Source: Mesostigma viride
Taxonomy: Eukaryota; Streptophyta; Mesostigmatophyceae; Mesostigmatales; Mesostigmataceae
Reading direction: 5' to 3'
DNA: 28,926 nucleotides
Assembly (NCBI GenBank): GCA_009746045.1
Contig: RPFO01000912.1
Span: forward strand, 126,001 to 154,926
The notes below the pieces were generated by a model. That model saw only the letters and a program-made list of their open reading frames with translations. It did not search any database and was not told where the DNA came from. The position numbers were made by a program, and so were the translations under genes. Position 1 is the first letter of the stretch. Every line of letters begins with the position of its first letter. This document shows positions 10,301-19,145 of the stretch, piece after piece.

Positions 10301-11932
10301 ATAGCGTTGTCATCAATATACAATACTAGATCCATCCAAGCGTGCTGGACGTGCACACGTCAATATCCTCCCACCAAATGTAGTGCACTCTGTGTAATCC
10401 TGCGCAGGCGTGGTCTCAATTTAGGATGCCGAGGATGCCGAGGAGTGGCTAACCTCGGGAAAATAGTGTTCGGAACTTTGCGCTCATGCAGGACCAAAAA
10501 GGCTACGACATTATTTGGTCTCTAAACACACCACATTGCTGCATAAACACTGTCATCATACTTGATATATGGTGCAAACATTGCACTTCCCACAACCCAG
10601 TTTAATAACCATGCTTGCACTGGCCCGGATGCATGCCCATTACGGCAGTTTATAGTGGTCAACTGGTACCAACCAACAAGGGAGCCCGGACGAACACCAA
10701 TCTGTTTTCAGCAGAATGCAATTAACTCAGCATGTGCAATCCCAAGGGCATATCATGATGAGTGTACATCGACACAAAAGCACCATCCGTGCCACTTACC
10801 GGACTTTCGCCCATGGCTCACGAGTCCCGTCAGCGTTTACTTGCATGAAGACAGCGCGGACAAGGCAAAGTTCTTCTCGCTTTCGCTGCCCCTTGTTGTT
10901 GTCCATTAACACCATGATGGTGTCCCCAATGCGGACGACACTCTGCCGCTTCTCACTGGAACTTGCTGCCAAGGCGGGAAGCTGCACCTCCTGTTGTTGA
11001 ACTGTTGGATGGGTGTTGTAAAACTGGGTCTGATTGAAAGTCCACACACGCCGATCCTCATTCATCTCGTGTTCTAGTAACAGTTTCCCCGTGAACGACT
11101 CATTCTGCAGCAGAGCGGATAGCGTTGACTGTATGCTGATGTAAGTGAACTTGACTGCCTCACGCAAAGGATCGCCCTCTGCCTCCGCTGGGACCCAATT
11201 CACAGTCAGTGCGTCCGCAAGGGGCAGGCCCTTCTCCAATGACCGTCTCCTAGCCACGCCGAACTCCCCGTGGCTGGTCACACTGTATTGTGGGTGCTTC
11301 GCCAGTTCCTGAAACGCTTCGATGCACTTATCAGGAAGACCAAACTCCGTGGCTATGCAGAAAAGCGAAGCCTGTGTAAAATCCGCGTTCCCAGACAACG
11401 GCTTAGACCATGCCCATGGGTTTCTTGATGCACGGCCGGCGCCGGCCTCAACATCACCAGCCGTTCCTCCCCCACCGTCTGTCGTAAGCCCCTCCTCCGC
11501 CATCGCCCCCCCTGCCCCACCGTCTGCCGTAAACTCCTCCTCCGCCATCGCCCCCCATTCCTCCTCCATTGAGTCATCAGGGCGCGGCTCAGCAGGCTCT
11601 ACGCCTTCCATGCCCGCCGCATCGGGCTCCGGCGACCGTGTATCCACTTCAGCCACTTCAACAGCTTCGGCGGTCTTCAACAGCTGTTCACCTTGCGGGC
11701 ATTCCTGGCGTGGCTCACCAAACAGCCTTCGCCGTTTGGCTCCGTCGTTCCCGCCGCTGGGAACGGACCAGGAGGCACCGACATTGGGGCGCGCGACGAG
11801 CGGTTGTGGACCGATATCGGGGAACGAGAAGGGATGTGCCTGACGACGAGAACGTTCAATGGCCTCACCTACGAACGACTTTTGGGGGGACTTGTAATAT
11901 GCCTGAGATCGACGAGAAAACAGCCAGCTCAT
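7371..11932 (-). CDS. BAH-domain plus CACTA/Plavaka-like transposase, four exons, one frame break
   Basis: Exons on the minus strand are 11932-10800 (ends GTCCG|GTAAGT, phase 2), 10270-9620 (after CCTGCAG, ends AAA|GTGAGT), 9460-8273 (after CACTGCAG, ends GAGCAG|GTGAGG) and 8120-7371 (after TGTGTGCAG, stop TGA). Exon 1 starts MSWLFSRRSQ, has an acidic repeat (MAEEEFTADGG) and begins a BAH-like domain (RIGDTIMVLMDNN). Exon 2 continues it (KVRFFYRARD, then VSEVFWTKHEQEIS and VFFMRRSYN). It then enters a transposase core: VALWDDSFEEY with a candidate catalytic Asp, LFTVLNIERAD, and a Cys motif completed across the intron (GCTGDK|GCPFC). Exon 3 has YPMDIFHNLTLGLCK, the P-x-D-x-x-H motif of CACTA/Tnp2-type transposases, and a Lys-rich repeat (NAEKKKK). 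Exon 4 has VGTIFMLTPAEG...WFVPIWFES and HYVLDAFDWACP. The frame breaks in a six-C run (10238-10243): FFYRARDCPG and the following TVPRDADRVSEVF lie in different frames, as if one base were missing. The ATG lies 146 bp from the right 86-bp array. Confidence 0.6.
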
Positions 11933-12077
11933 TTGCTTGTCAGGCTGACAATTCCGTGCGCATCGTTGCCATGCAGTGTCGGCCCATTAATATTGTATAC
12001 ACCTCCAGTTGCAACAAACGCCATGGACGTACAGCAATTACAACACGAGGCTTATACCAATACCTAACTAAACCGAA

Positions 12078-12475
12078 GGTGGTACACAACTGCCGCGGGA
12101 AGGAGGGGGGTGGTACACAAATACCGTACAGGTGGTACACAACTGCAGCCAGGTCGACAGCGGGTCGCTGCGTACCTGCCGTGGGAAGAGGGGGGTGGTA
12201 CACAAATACCGTACAGGTGGTACACAACTGCAGCCAGGACAACAGCGAGTCGCTGCGTACCTGCCGTGGGAAGGAGGGGGTGGTACACAAATACCGTACA
12301 GGTGGTACACAACTGCAGCCAGGACAACAGCGAGTCGCTGCGTACCTGCCGTGGGAAGGAGGGGGTGGTACACAAATACCGTACAGGTGGTACACAACTG
12401 CAGCCAGCACAACAGCGAGTCGCTGCGTACCTGCCGTGGGAAGGAGGGGGTGGTACACAACTGCCGCCAGTATAA
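12078..12475 (-). repeat. ~86-bp tandem array, about 4.5 copies (inverted copy of the 3861 array)
   Basis: The units are the reverse complement of those at 3861-4376: GGTGGTACACAACTGCAGCC followed by the CGCTGCGTACCTGCCGTGGG block. Comparable positions fall at 12134, 12220, 12305 and about 12390. The first and last units are degenerate (ACTGCCGCGGG, ACTGCCGCCAG). The array sits between two divergent genes, the transposase gene on the left and the coiled-coil gene on the right. Confidence 0.93.
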
Positions 12476-12593
12476 CAGCGGGTTGCCGCGTTATAGGGTG
12501 ACCTGACAGCGATGCCGCAAGAACGTGTACCGTGCGATGTTTGGTTTGCCCCTGACCACTGGGGTTGTAGCCGTCGGATGGCTGCAACCACGT

Positions 12594-12649
12594 GTGTACG
12601 CGAAATTTGACAGTGCACCAGGAGTGCACGCGAAATTTGAAAGTGCGCC
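12594..12649. repeat. 30-bp direct repeat, two copies
   Basis: GTGTACGCGAAATTTGACAG (12594) and GTGCACGCGAAATTTGAAAG (12624) are 30 bp apart, each followed by TGC-CC. They lie about 60 bp before the ATG at 12711 and could be upstream regulatory elements of that gene. This is based on position only. Confidence 0.75.
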
Positions 12650-12710
12650 TTCACGTCTTCACCACCGTAGGTGACTCCAGTTAACGTTTACGCGCAGCTC
12701 ATCAGTTTCT

Positions 12711-14132
12711 ATGGCGCCCAAGCTCAAGAAGAAGGCCATGATGTCGCGGGAGGAGGAGGACATGGGCCGGCGGCGCAAGAAAAGCCGCCCTTGACCTCAG
12801 AATCCGAATCCGAATCCGATTCCTCTTCCTCGTCGTCCTCCGGCGAGGACGACGATATGGGCCCGGAGGCACCGGCCAACCTCCTCCGGCAGGAACTTGC
12901 AAATCGCGGCCAACAGGGCGGAGGAGGGCCTCAGGCAGGAGGTGGCGGCCCTGAGACAAGACGTCGCCAGTCTCATGACGCGACTGGGCACCAAACTGCC
13001 CAAGAATTTCGTGGGTTGCACATTACGCATTATATAGCTTATTTGCTGAACTTTTTTGCTTTACACGATTCATTATTCCAGATTTCTAACTTCGCACTTT
13101 CTCTATCTTGCACATTGCACGTTTGCAGAAGACGACCCCAGCTTTTTCGGCCGCTGTCGAACACCTCTCCCGTCATTGCTTGTCCATTCGCGTGATGTCG
13201 GGAAGAGGTTCAGCTGGACCAGGAGCGGTCCGTCAGGGAGATGGGTCTGCGTGGCGCGATCGCCATGTTCTTCCAGGAGTCGGGCATCGTGAGAAGCCCC
13301 GCCGACTCGGTTCCTGCGGAGGATTACGTTCAAGTCCGGGCTGCGCTGATCAAGCGCCTGGCCAACCACCGGTCCAACTTGTTCAAGTTTGGCCTCATGC
13401 GGGTGTCTGACGACTACACGCCGTGGTTGGTGGGGACGGCCACCACCAATCGCATCAAGAAGTACGCCGACCTTCCAGCATGGCTGAAGGAGGACTTCGC
13501 CGCGTGGTACTTTTGTACTATCTGAAGATGTTGCACTTCACGGTGCAGGTAAGCAGCCTTCTTATCATTGTTTCGTGGCATGCGCTTACTTTCTTTAACA
13601 CATTGGTACATAGGCCTATACTGCATGTCACTACATTTAGTTTTTGTATGCCAACAATGACTTATATTGTTTGTTCAATGCATGCATGGTTAAAATGAAT
13701 GTACTTGCCGTGTGATGATGACACCACAAGCAGGAGGTGCGGGACAAGCGGCCTGAGCTGTGGGAAGATTGGGAAGACATCGCCTCCAAGTGCTGGGACA
13801 AGAAGAAGGTGCGCGAGGCGTCCCTGAAGCTGAGCCTGATGCGGACTGGGCCAAGGCGCGAGTGGGACGACGTGGACGAATGTTTCAAGGAGGTGGCGAG
13901 GACGCGTGCAGGATACCGGAATGTGCCAACGCGTGTCTTGTTCGACAACATAAACAACCCGTGGCCCTACTCTGACGCAAGCGCAAACTCGCACTCCCGC
14001 GCAAGCATCGGCGCCTCGAGCGCACCAAGCGAGCGCACATCAGCACCTGCCGAGGAGACCACACCCATCGGCGCCGCGAGCGGGGATGTCACGCACTCAC
14101 TGCCGGCCGAGCCCCAGTCAGCACCTTTGTAG
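12711..14132 (+). pseudogene. Coiled-coil protein gene of unknown function, several frame breaks
   Basis: The probable start is ATG 12711 (MAPKLKKKAMMSREEEDMGR). The frame then stops, but coding-like sequence continues in a second frame (SESESESDSSSSSSSGEDDD, PEAPANLLRQ). It returns to the first as a coiled coil (ANRAEEGLRQEVAALRQDVA, SLMTRLGTKLPKNF). A likely intron is 13011-13128 (ends ACGTTTGCAG). Next comes KTTPAFSAAVEHLSRH, another shift, then EEVQLDQERSVREMGLRGAI through KKYADLPAWLKEDFAAW. A further shift gives VLLYYLKMLHFTVQ up to the donor CAG|GTAAGC. The second intron is 13549-13733 (ends CACAAGCAG). The last exon (EVRDKRPELWEDWEDIASK...) has a Ser/Ala/Pro tail and stops at 14132. 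Several breaks lie at G runs, so this is either a decaying gene or one with consensus errors. No family is recognised. It points outward from the right 86-bp array. Confidence 0.5.
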
Positions 14133-14544
14133 AAGACCCCACCAATCGAGCGAGTTTGTCACGCAATCCAATGGATGATAGCAAAGCCAATAAATATTTA
14201 AGGATGTCATCAGCCGACTTGGTTATCTGATCATGTCTTGTGCTACCATGCTCCGGATTCTCCCGATTTCTGGCCTGCGATGGTTGTCTCCTTGATGTCT
14301 TGTGTTAGAGTTTCAATGTATTATAAATGCGACAAGGACATCGGCTGAAATGTGAGAATGAAGACATATTGGTGAAGTTAAGACAAAAACTTTGTTTTAT
14401 GCTTAAATATGAAATAATAAACTCTTTTAGGCTCATTTCATGAAATGAATGATGATGGACATTGCACAAATTAAAAACATAGTATAGAGTCTTAAGTTAC
14501 AACTTGTAAATTACGATATGTAGAGGTCTGCACGTAAGTTACCA
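14133..14544. other. AT-rich 3' flank of the coiled-coil gene
   Basis: No gene is seen. AATAAA occurs near 14190 (GCCAATAAATATTT), about 55 bp after the stop codon, and again near 14415. The first could be a polyadenylation signal for the preceding gene. Confidence 0.5.
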
Positions 14545-14960
14545 TCTCGTAATTTACCGCTCGTAGACTATCAACTCGTAAATTACTACCTCGTACATTA
14601 CTACCTCGTAAGTTACTACCTCGTAAATTACTACCTCGTAAATTACTACCTCGTAAATTACTACCTCGTAAATTACTACCTCGTACATTACTACCTCGTA
14701 AGTTACTACCTCGTAAATTACTACCTCGTAAATTACTACCTCGTAAATTACTACCTCGTAAATTACTACCTCGTAAATTACTACCTCGTAAATTACTACC
14801 TCGTAAATTACTACCTCGTAAATTACTACCTCGTAGATTACTACCTCGTAAATTACGACGTCGGATCTTACCTCGGATCTAACTCGTAGCTTACGAGAAA
14901 GATCCGAACTCGTATGTAAACCGTAAGAGTAAAAGCGGAGTAAATTACCACCTCGTAATT
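14545..14960. repeat. 15-bp tandem satellite (CTCGTAAATTACTAC), over 20 copies
   Basis: Near-perfect 15-bp units run from about 14570 to 14865, with occasional variants GTACATTAC, GTAAGTTAC and GTAGATTAC. More diverged fragments lie on both sides (TCGTAATTTACC, CTCGGATCTTACC). Each unit contains the imperfect palindrome GTAAATTAC. The reverse-strand peptide VVIYE repeat is a by-product of the period. Confidence 0.95.
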
Positions 14961-15018
14961 TACTCCTCGGATGCTTTTTACCACCCTCGTACGAAAAGTA
15001 TAGTGTGGGGGCTCGCAA

Positions 15019-15693
15019 ATGCTGTTTGTTGACTTTGCCACGATGCATTACGGTGACGCCGAGGGCAACGAGAATGCGTGGGTCCTTCTGGGCAACGTCA
15101 CTGACGACGACCTTCGAGGCGCACGTGCGAAATTGAAGGAGAGTTGGGGGCCAGCAGAGGAGAAGGAGGAGGTGTCGGATGAGCATGTACCGGCCAAGCG
15201 AGCGCGGGCGCCACCCAAGGAGAAGGCGTCTGCCGGTGCTCCCTCCGCGCCAGCGATCCCGCCTGCCTCTAGCTCTTCGACCGCAACGGTGTCTGCTGGT
15301 GCTCCCTCCGCGCCAGCGATCCCGCCTGCCTCTAGCTCTCCGGCCGCAACAGCGTCTGCCGGTGCTCCCTCCGCGCCAGCGATCCCGCCTGCCTCTAGCT
15401 CTCCGGCCGCAATGGCGTCTGCCGGTGCTCCCTCCGCGCCAGCGATCCCGCCTGCCTCTAGCTCTTCGACCGCAACGGAGTCTGCCGGTGCTCCCTCCGC
15501 GCCAGCGATCCCGCCTGCCTCTAGCTCTCCGGCCGCAACGGCGTCTGCCGATGCTCCCTCCGCGCCAGATCTCACCGAGGCGGAACTGGAGCTTGCCGCG
15601 CTCAAGGCCATGATGGCAAAAGCGCAGCGGAAAGTTGAGCTGGAGCGGCAAGCAAAGGAGTCCCAGAGTCAGACTCCTGATCCGGTAATTTAG
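15019..15693 (+). CDS. Small Ala/Pro/Ser repeat protein with coiled-coil tail
   Basis: This is an open frame of 224 codons. An in-frame TAG at 15001 makes ATG 15019 the first possible start. The N-terminal ~75 residues are non-repetitive and charged (DFATMHYGDAEGNENAWVLL, RARAPPKEKA). Five near-identical 20-residue repeats follow (SAGAPSAPAIPPASSS plus PAAT or TAT), encoded by 60-bp DNA units from about 15230 to 15540, then a partial sixth. The last ~45 residues form an amphipathic helix (LTEAELELAALKAMMAKAQR) likely to be a coiled coil. It ends TPDPVI. No family is recognised and no splice sites are needed. The DNA repeats could partly explain the open frame, but the non-repeat ends are coding-like. 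Confidence 0.5.
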   Translation: MLFVDFATMHYGDAEGNENAWVLLGNVTDDDLRGARAKLKESWGPAEEKEEVSDEHVPAKRARAPPKEKASAGAPSAPAIPPASSSSTATVSAGAPSAPAIPPASSSPAATASAGAPSAPAIPPASSSPAAMASAGAPSAPAIPPASSSSTATESAGAPSAPAIPPASSSPAATASADAPSAPDLTEAELELAALKAMMAKAQRKVELERQAKESQSQTPDPVI

Positions 15694-15836
15694 TGGAATG
15701 TTTTTTCTGAAGCAAATTTTAGCTATGTAGTGATGTGGTGTTGTCACACCCAATTGCCATGTGCGTATATTTTTGTTACTAATGTATGTATCACTCTCAT
15801 GCTAGGTCATGCATCATACCAGTTGTGAGGGTAAGA

Positions 15837-16554
15837 ATGCCACGAATTCCGCCATGGTTCTTGCAGGAAGTTGCCTTTATTAACAATCAGGAAACACAGA
15901 CGTAAGTCACGTCACTTCCAAGACTGCACGCAGCACAGACGACAGGGTCGCAGTGCCAAGAGAACGTGCACGCAAGAACTAGCGTCCCGGTGTGACCAAG
16001 TCACTCATATAGCTTACTAGGGACGCGTCCAAGTATTCAGCTGCACTGTCACAGCTGAACTGTCAATCAATTGATTACACAGACTCTGGCACGCCTTTGG
16101 CGCGCAGATCTATCAATTGTCCATACGGCTAGTCCTGTGGACCTATCCGTACACTAGTCAGCATCAATTGTCTCATAGGTCCTGGCGCGCTACAGTGCGC
16201 CTACCTATCAATTGACCATCAAGTCCTGTACAAGTCCTGTCAACGTCCTGCGGACTATCAAAGTGACACTTGTACATCCTGTGTCCGTACGCGCCCACAG
16301 TGGCGCGCCGGGTACTGTCAGCACAGCCTAGGAAACGTCATAACTTTTACGTTCCTTAACCAAATGAGGCGTTCAAGGTGCCGTTGGAAAGAGCGTAACA
16401 ATCTCTATCCATCTAACGTAAATCCTTTACGTTAACTCCAATCCCTTCTTTTCTTTAGGGGTCACATCCCCTGCCAGGGACCCTTGAAGTAGCTTGAAAT
16501 GTCCTTCACTCCAGCTTGAAGCTTGAACAGATGTCTTTAATGGCCAATGCCATT
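15837..16554 (-). repeat. 3' LTR of the outer Copia-like element (boundaries inferred)
   Basis: The minus-strand start (16554) follows a polypurine tract and begins with the inverted repeat AATGGC-ATTG-GCCATT. The stretch at about 16331-16395 matches the inner element's LTR (CTTTCCAACG, ACGCCTCATTTGG, AAGGAAC). AATAAAGGCAAC near 15870-15885 is a plausible polyadenylation signal. TCAATTG occurs four times between 16060 and 16215. The far edge at 15837 (GGAATTCGTGGCATT) is a guess from weak symmetry with the start, because no second LTR is present for comparison. Confidence 0.65.
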
Positions 16555-16577
16555 CCCCCAGCCCTTTCTTTTAAGGA
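16555..16577 (-). promoter_or_regulatory. Polypurine tract of the outer element
   Basis: The minus strand reads AAAAGAAAGGGCTGGGGG immediately before the LTR start. It resembles the inner element's tract AAACAAGAAAGGGTTGG at 24901-24918. Such tracts prime plus-strand DNA synthesis in LTR retroelements. Confidence 0.7.
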
Positions 16578-17386
16578 ACTGGAAAAGAAACAGATCTGCC
16601 ACAGGGAAAACCATTTCATGAGAAATGGAGAAAACCTATGGAAGTGGCATTACAGAGTACCACCAGATATTAGAAGCACACAAAATTAAATACATACAGG
16701 TTAATTCTATGAGGTCTTCTCCAGGAATTAATCCCATCACCTCGGTAGAGCCTCCAGTACAATGACCTTCTGGCGGTGAGTTACATTAATCCCAGATACT
16801 AATCCCATAAAACCCAGTACATATTCAATATAAGTACAATAAATCCATGACAATTAAAATACCACTTGACAAAGTAAGGCGTATTACAATAGTTTGCCTG
16901 TCATTCTCTCAACAGGGGTCTATTGGCGCCCGTCTTACGGCGCCCGTCTACTTGCCAGATGGTAAACTGCCACAGCAAACAAATGACAAAATGAAACACA
17001 TAGGCAACAATTAAATCCTGCCCTGGGGAACTAGGGAAGTCTGAACAGGCAAACACCTGAACAGGCCAGCTTGTAGAAACATAATACCAGGGAATCGAAC
17101 CCCGCCCTATAAACCCCAGTATAAAGGTTCCCAGACCATTGTGAGAAGTATGTACAAATATACATTTCTTTTAAAATAGAATACATGGTCTGTAATGGAC
17201 CTGTCAACCTTGTGTGGTCAACAGCATGAACCCCAGCCAAAACCTGGCTGTATCCTGATTAAAATCAGAGTGAGTGTACCATGGTCCATGAGCCTTAGTA
17301 CAGACTAAAATACAGGTATTATGCCAGTCACAATGCTGACACTACCACACAATCTGCTCTCCAATGCCCTATAACCATGCACCAGC
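16578..17386 (-). other. 3' non-coding region of the outer element
   Basis: No ORF is convincing over about 0.8 kb between the pol stop and the polypurine tract. It holds a 17-nt tRNA T-arm-like hairpin on the minus strand at 17088-17104 (CGGGG-TTCGATT-CCCTG). It also holds two CGGGCGCC boxes 14 nt apart (16925 and 16939 in plus coordinates, written GGCGCCCG). Both features recur in the inner element's 3' region. Confidence 0.6.
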
Positions 17387-18477
17387 TTAGACAGCTTGCT
17401 GAGATGGGTCCATCAGAGACTGAAGAACCTTGTATTGCACTGCTGCCTTCTGCACTAGCTTGGTCAAAGCATCAGCAGGATTGTCAACCCCAGGGATATG
17501 CTCAATATTGGCCAAGGAGGACAACTCCTTAAGAAGGAGATAATCCAAGTCCCTACTTCTGGCCATCTGCCTGTGCACAAACTGCACCATCCCCATGGAG
17601 TCTGTTTTTAGAAGAGTGGTAACCTGAAGTGGCCAAGGAGTGTTAGAAGTCATCTGATGAAGCAACTCCTTCAGATAAAGGCTTGTGTGAATGCCTTCAC
17701 AAATAGCCCTGCATTCTGCCACATCACTGCTGACAGCCACCCGTTTGTGCAGGCGACTAAACCAGCTCACCAAACTCCCCAGGCCTTCCTGTCTGAGCAC
17801 AAAGAGCCCTGCAGCCCTGCCCCTGACCTTGGAGACCTGCCTGCTGTCCATTGAGCTATCCACATACAGCTCCATGCAAATGGGTTGTGATAAATCCACT
17901 GCAGACAACAGAATGCCAGATGAAGCCCTGACCTGATCAGCCACCTTGGCAGACCCTAGCTCCACCAGCATGTCATCAGGCAACCTGGCTATGACCATAA
18001 GGTCTGGCCTGGAAATGCCTGCCACCCAAGCAACCATGCCCCTCACCATGGGACACAGTGCCTGTGTGATGGTTGGAGGAAGCTTGCTAATGAGGGTCTC
18101 TTGATAGTCATTGCCCCCCACCAGCAGCATACGCCACTCCCCTCCCTTCTTCACCAGTGTGGCCTCCATGCCCACAAACAGCAGAGGCTCATTCTCCACC
18201 TGCCATTGCTCCCTACCCAGAGGAAACTTGGACTTAATGATGGTGATCAGCTCCTTAAGCCACGACGTGGGAGCTATCAGATGTAGGTCATCCCCGTGCA
18301 GCGAAGCATACACTGGCAGGCCTTCCCATTGCCCCAGAAACAGACAGGGGTCTACAGGAGAGACCTTCAAGTTGCAATGCTCCTTCAGGAAACGGTTGAG
18401 AGTCTCCCTCCAGATTATTGGACTTGACCTCAGGCCCTCCAGGCCCTTGAGGATTTTAAGGAACTCCGTGTGGATGT
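17387..18477 (-). CDS. pol: Outer element pol, 3' portion: RT C-terminus and RNase H
   Basis: On the minus strand, translation after the insertion point begins HTEFLKILKGLEGLRSSPII and carries the Copia-type RT block (SPVDPCLFLG), the catalytic box YASLHGDDLHLI, and RNase H motifs: LYVDSSMDSR with the first Asp, SSDVAECRAICEG with the Glu, LLKTDSMGMVQFVHRQ with the next Asp, and IPGVDNPADALTK. It ends DPSQQAV and stop at 17387. The open frame continues upstream into the inner LTR only by chance. The true N-terminal continuation is at 25563 and above. Unlike the inner copy, the RNase H frame here is intact. Confidence 0.88.
18473..18477. repeat. Left target-site duplication GATGT
   Basis: GATGT directly precedes the inner 5' LTR and is repeated directly after the inner 3' LTR (25563-25567). 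Five base pairs is the usual duplication length for Copia-type integrases. Confidence 0.95.
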
Positions 18478-19121
18478 AGTTAGCATATTGGTGATGCAAT
18501 ATGCTAAGCATATCATACCTGAAGTGGCCTTTCCAACGCCGTGCTAAACGCCTCATTTGGACAAGGAACTTGAGAGTTATCAAGTCCCGAAGTAATGCCG
18601 CCGGACGCTACAGCAGTACCAGGACTAAGGACACGTGAGGGACAGGGCACGTGGCAGTGTTGGGTGAACCATCACACGTTACGTGTCACAGGACCGACTG
18701 TCACTAGGAGGTACTGTGGTCAATATTGGTTGATGGTACCAAGAATGTCACAGGACTTCAGGACTGGCAGTCCTGCAGGCCTGGGATGGACGGGTACTTG
18801 TCATGACGGATAAATCCAGAGCGTTACTGTCATTCATGGAAGGACAGACGTCCTGGATTGATGCAACCAAGGAAATTGACAGTGGCGGACCTGCCAAGGC
18901 GTGCAAGGCCTGGCAGCAATGGTGAGACCTAGAAAGGCTCGGACACAGCAGTGGCCAAGCGTCTTTTCCCAACACCGTCCGTGGGTGCTGCCGCCTCAGG
19001 CTAGTGACCACAGGGTAGTGAGGCAACTGTGGTAAAGGTTAAAAGCCGCTGGTTGAAACCATGGCTCCATTCATCACATCTTGGGAAGACCAGAAACTCA
19101 CTGATCCGCGTTCATCTAAAT
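18478..19121 (+). repeat. 5' LTR of the inner element
   Basis: It starts AGTTAG and ends CTAAAT, an imperfect inverted pair in place of the usual TG...CA. The first 30 bp include a perfect 11-bp inverted repeat, TTAGCATATTG / CAATATGCTAA, around a GTGATG loop. The internal region begins CGTATTACAG at 19122. TGGTCGACGG at 19133 is a possible but unproven primer-binding site. Confidence 0.95.
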
Positions 19122-19145
19122 CGTATTACAGTCTGGTCGACGGAT

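Noticed and set aside
14554-15753. 399-codon minus-strand ORF with VIYEV and GRRARGRRDRWRGG repeats
   Set aside because: It is the shadow of the 15-bp satellite and of the 60-bp coding repeats of the plus-strand gene.
18595-19026. Short ORFs inside the inner LTR, repeated at 25036-25467
   Set aside because: They recur only because the two LTRs are copies, and they have no domain.
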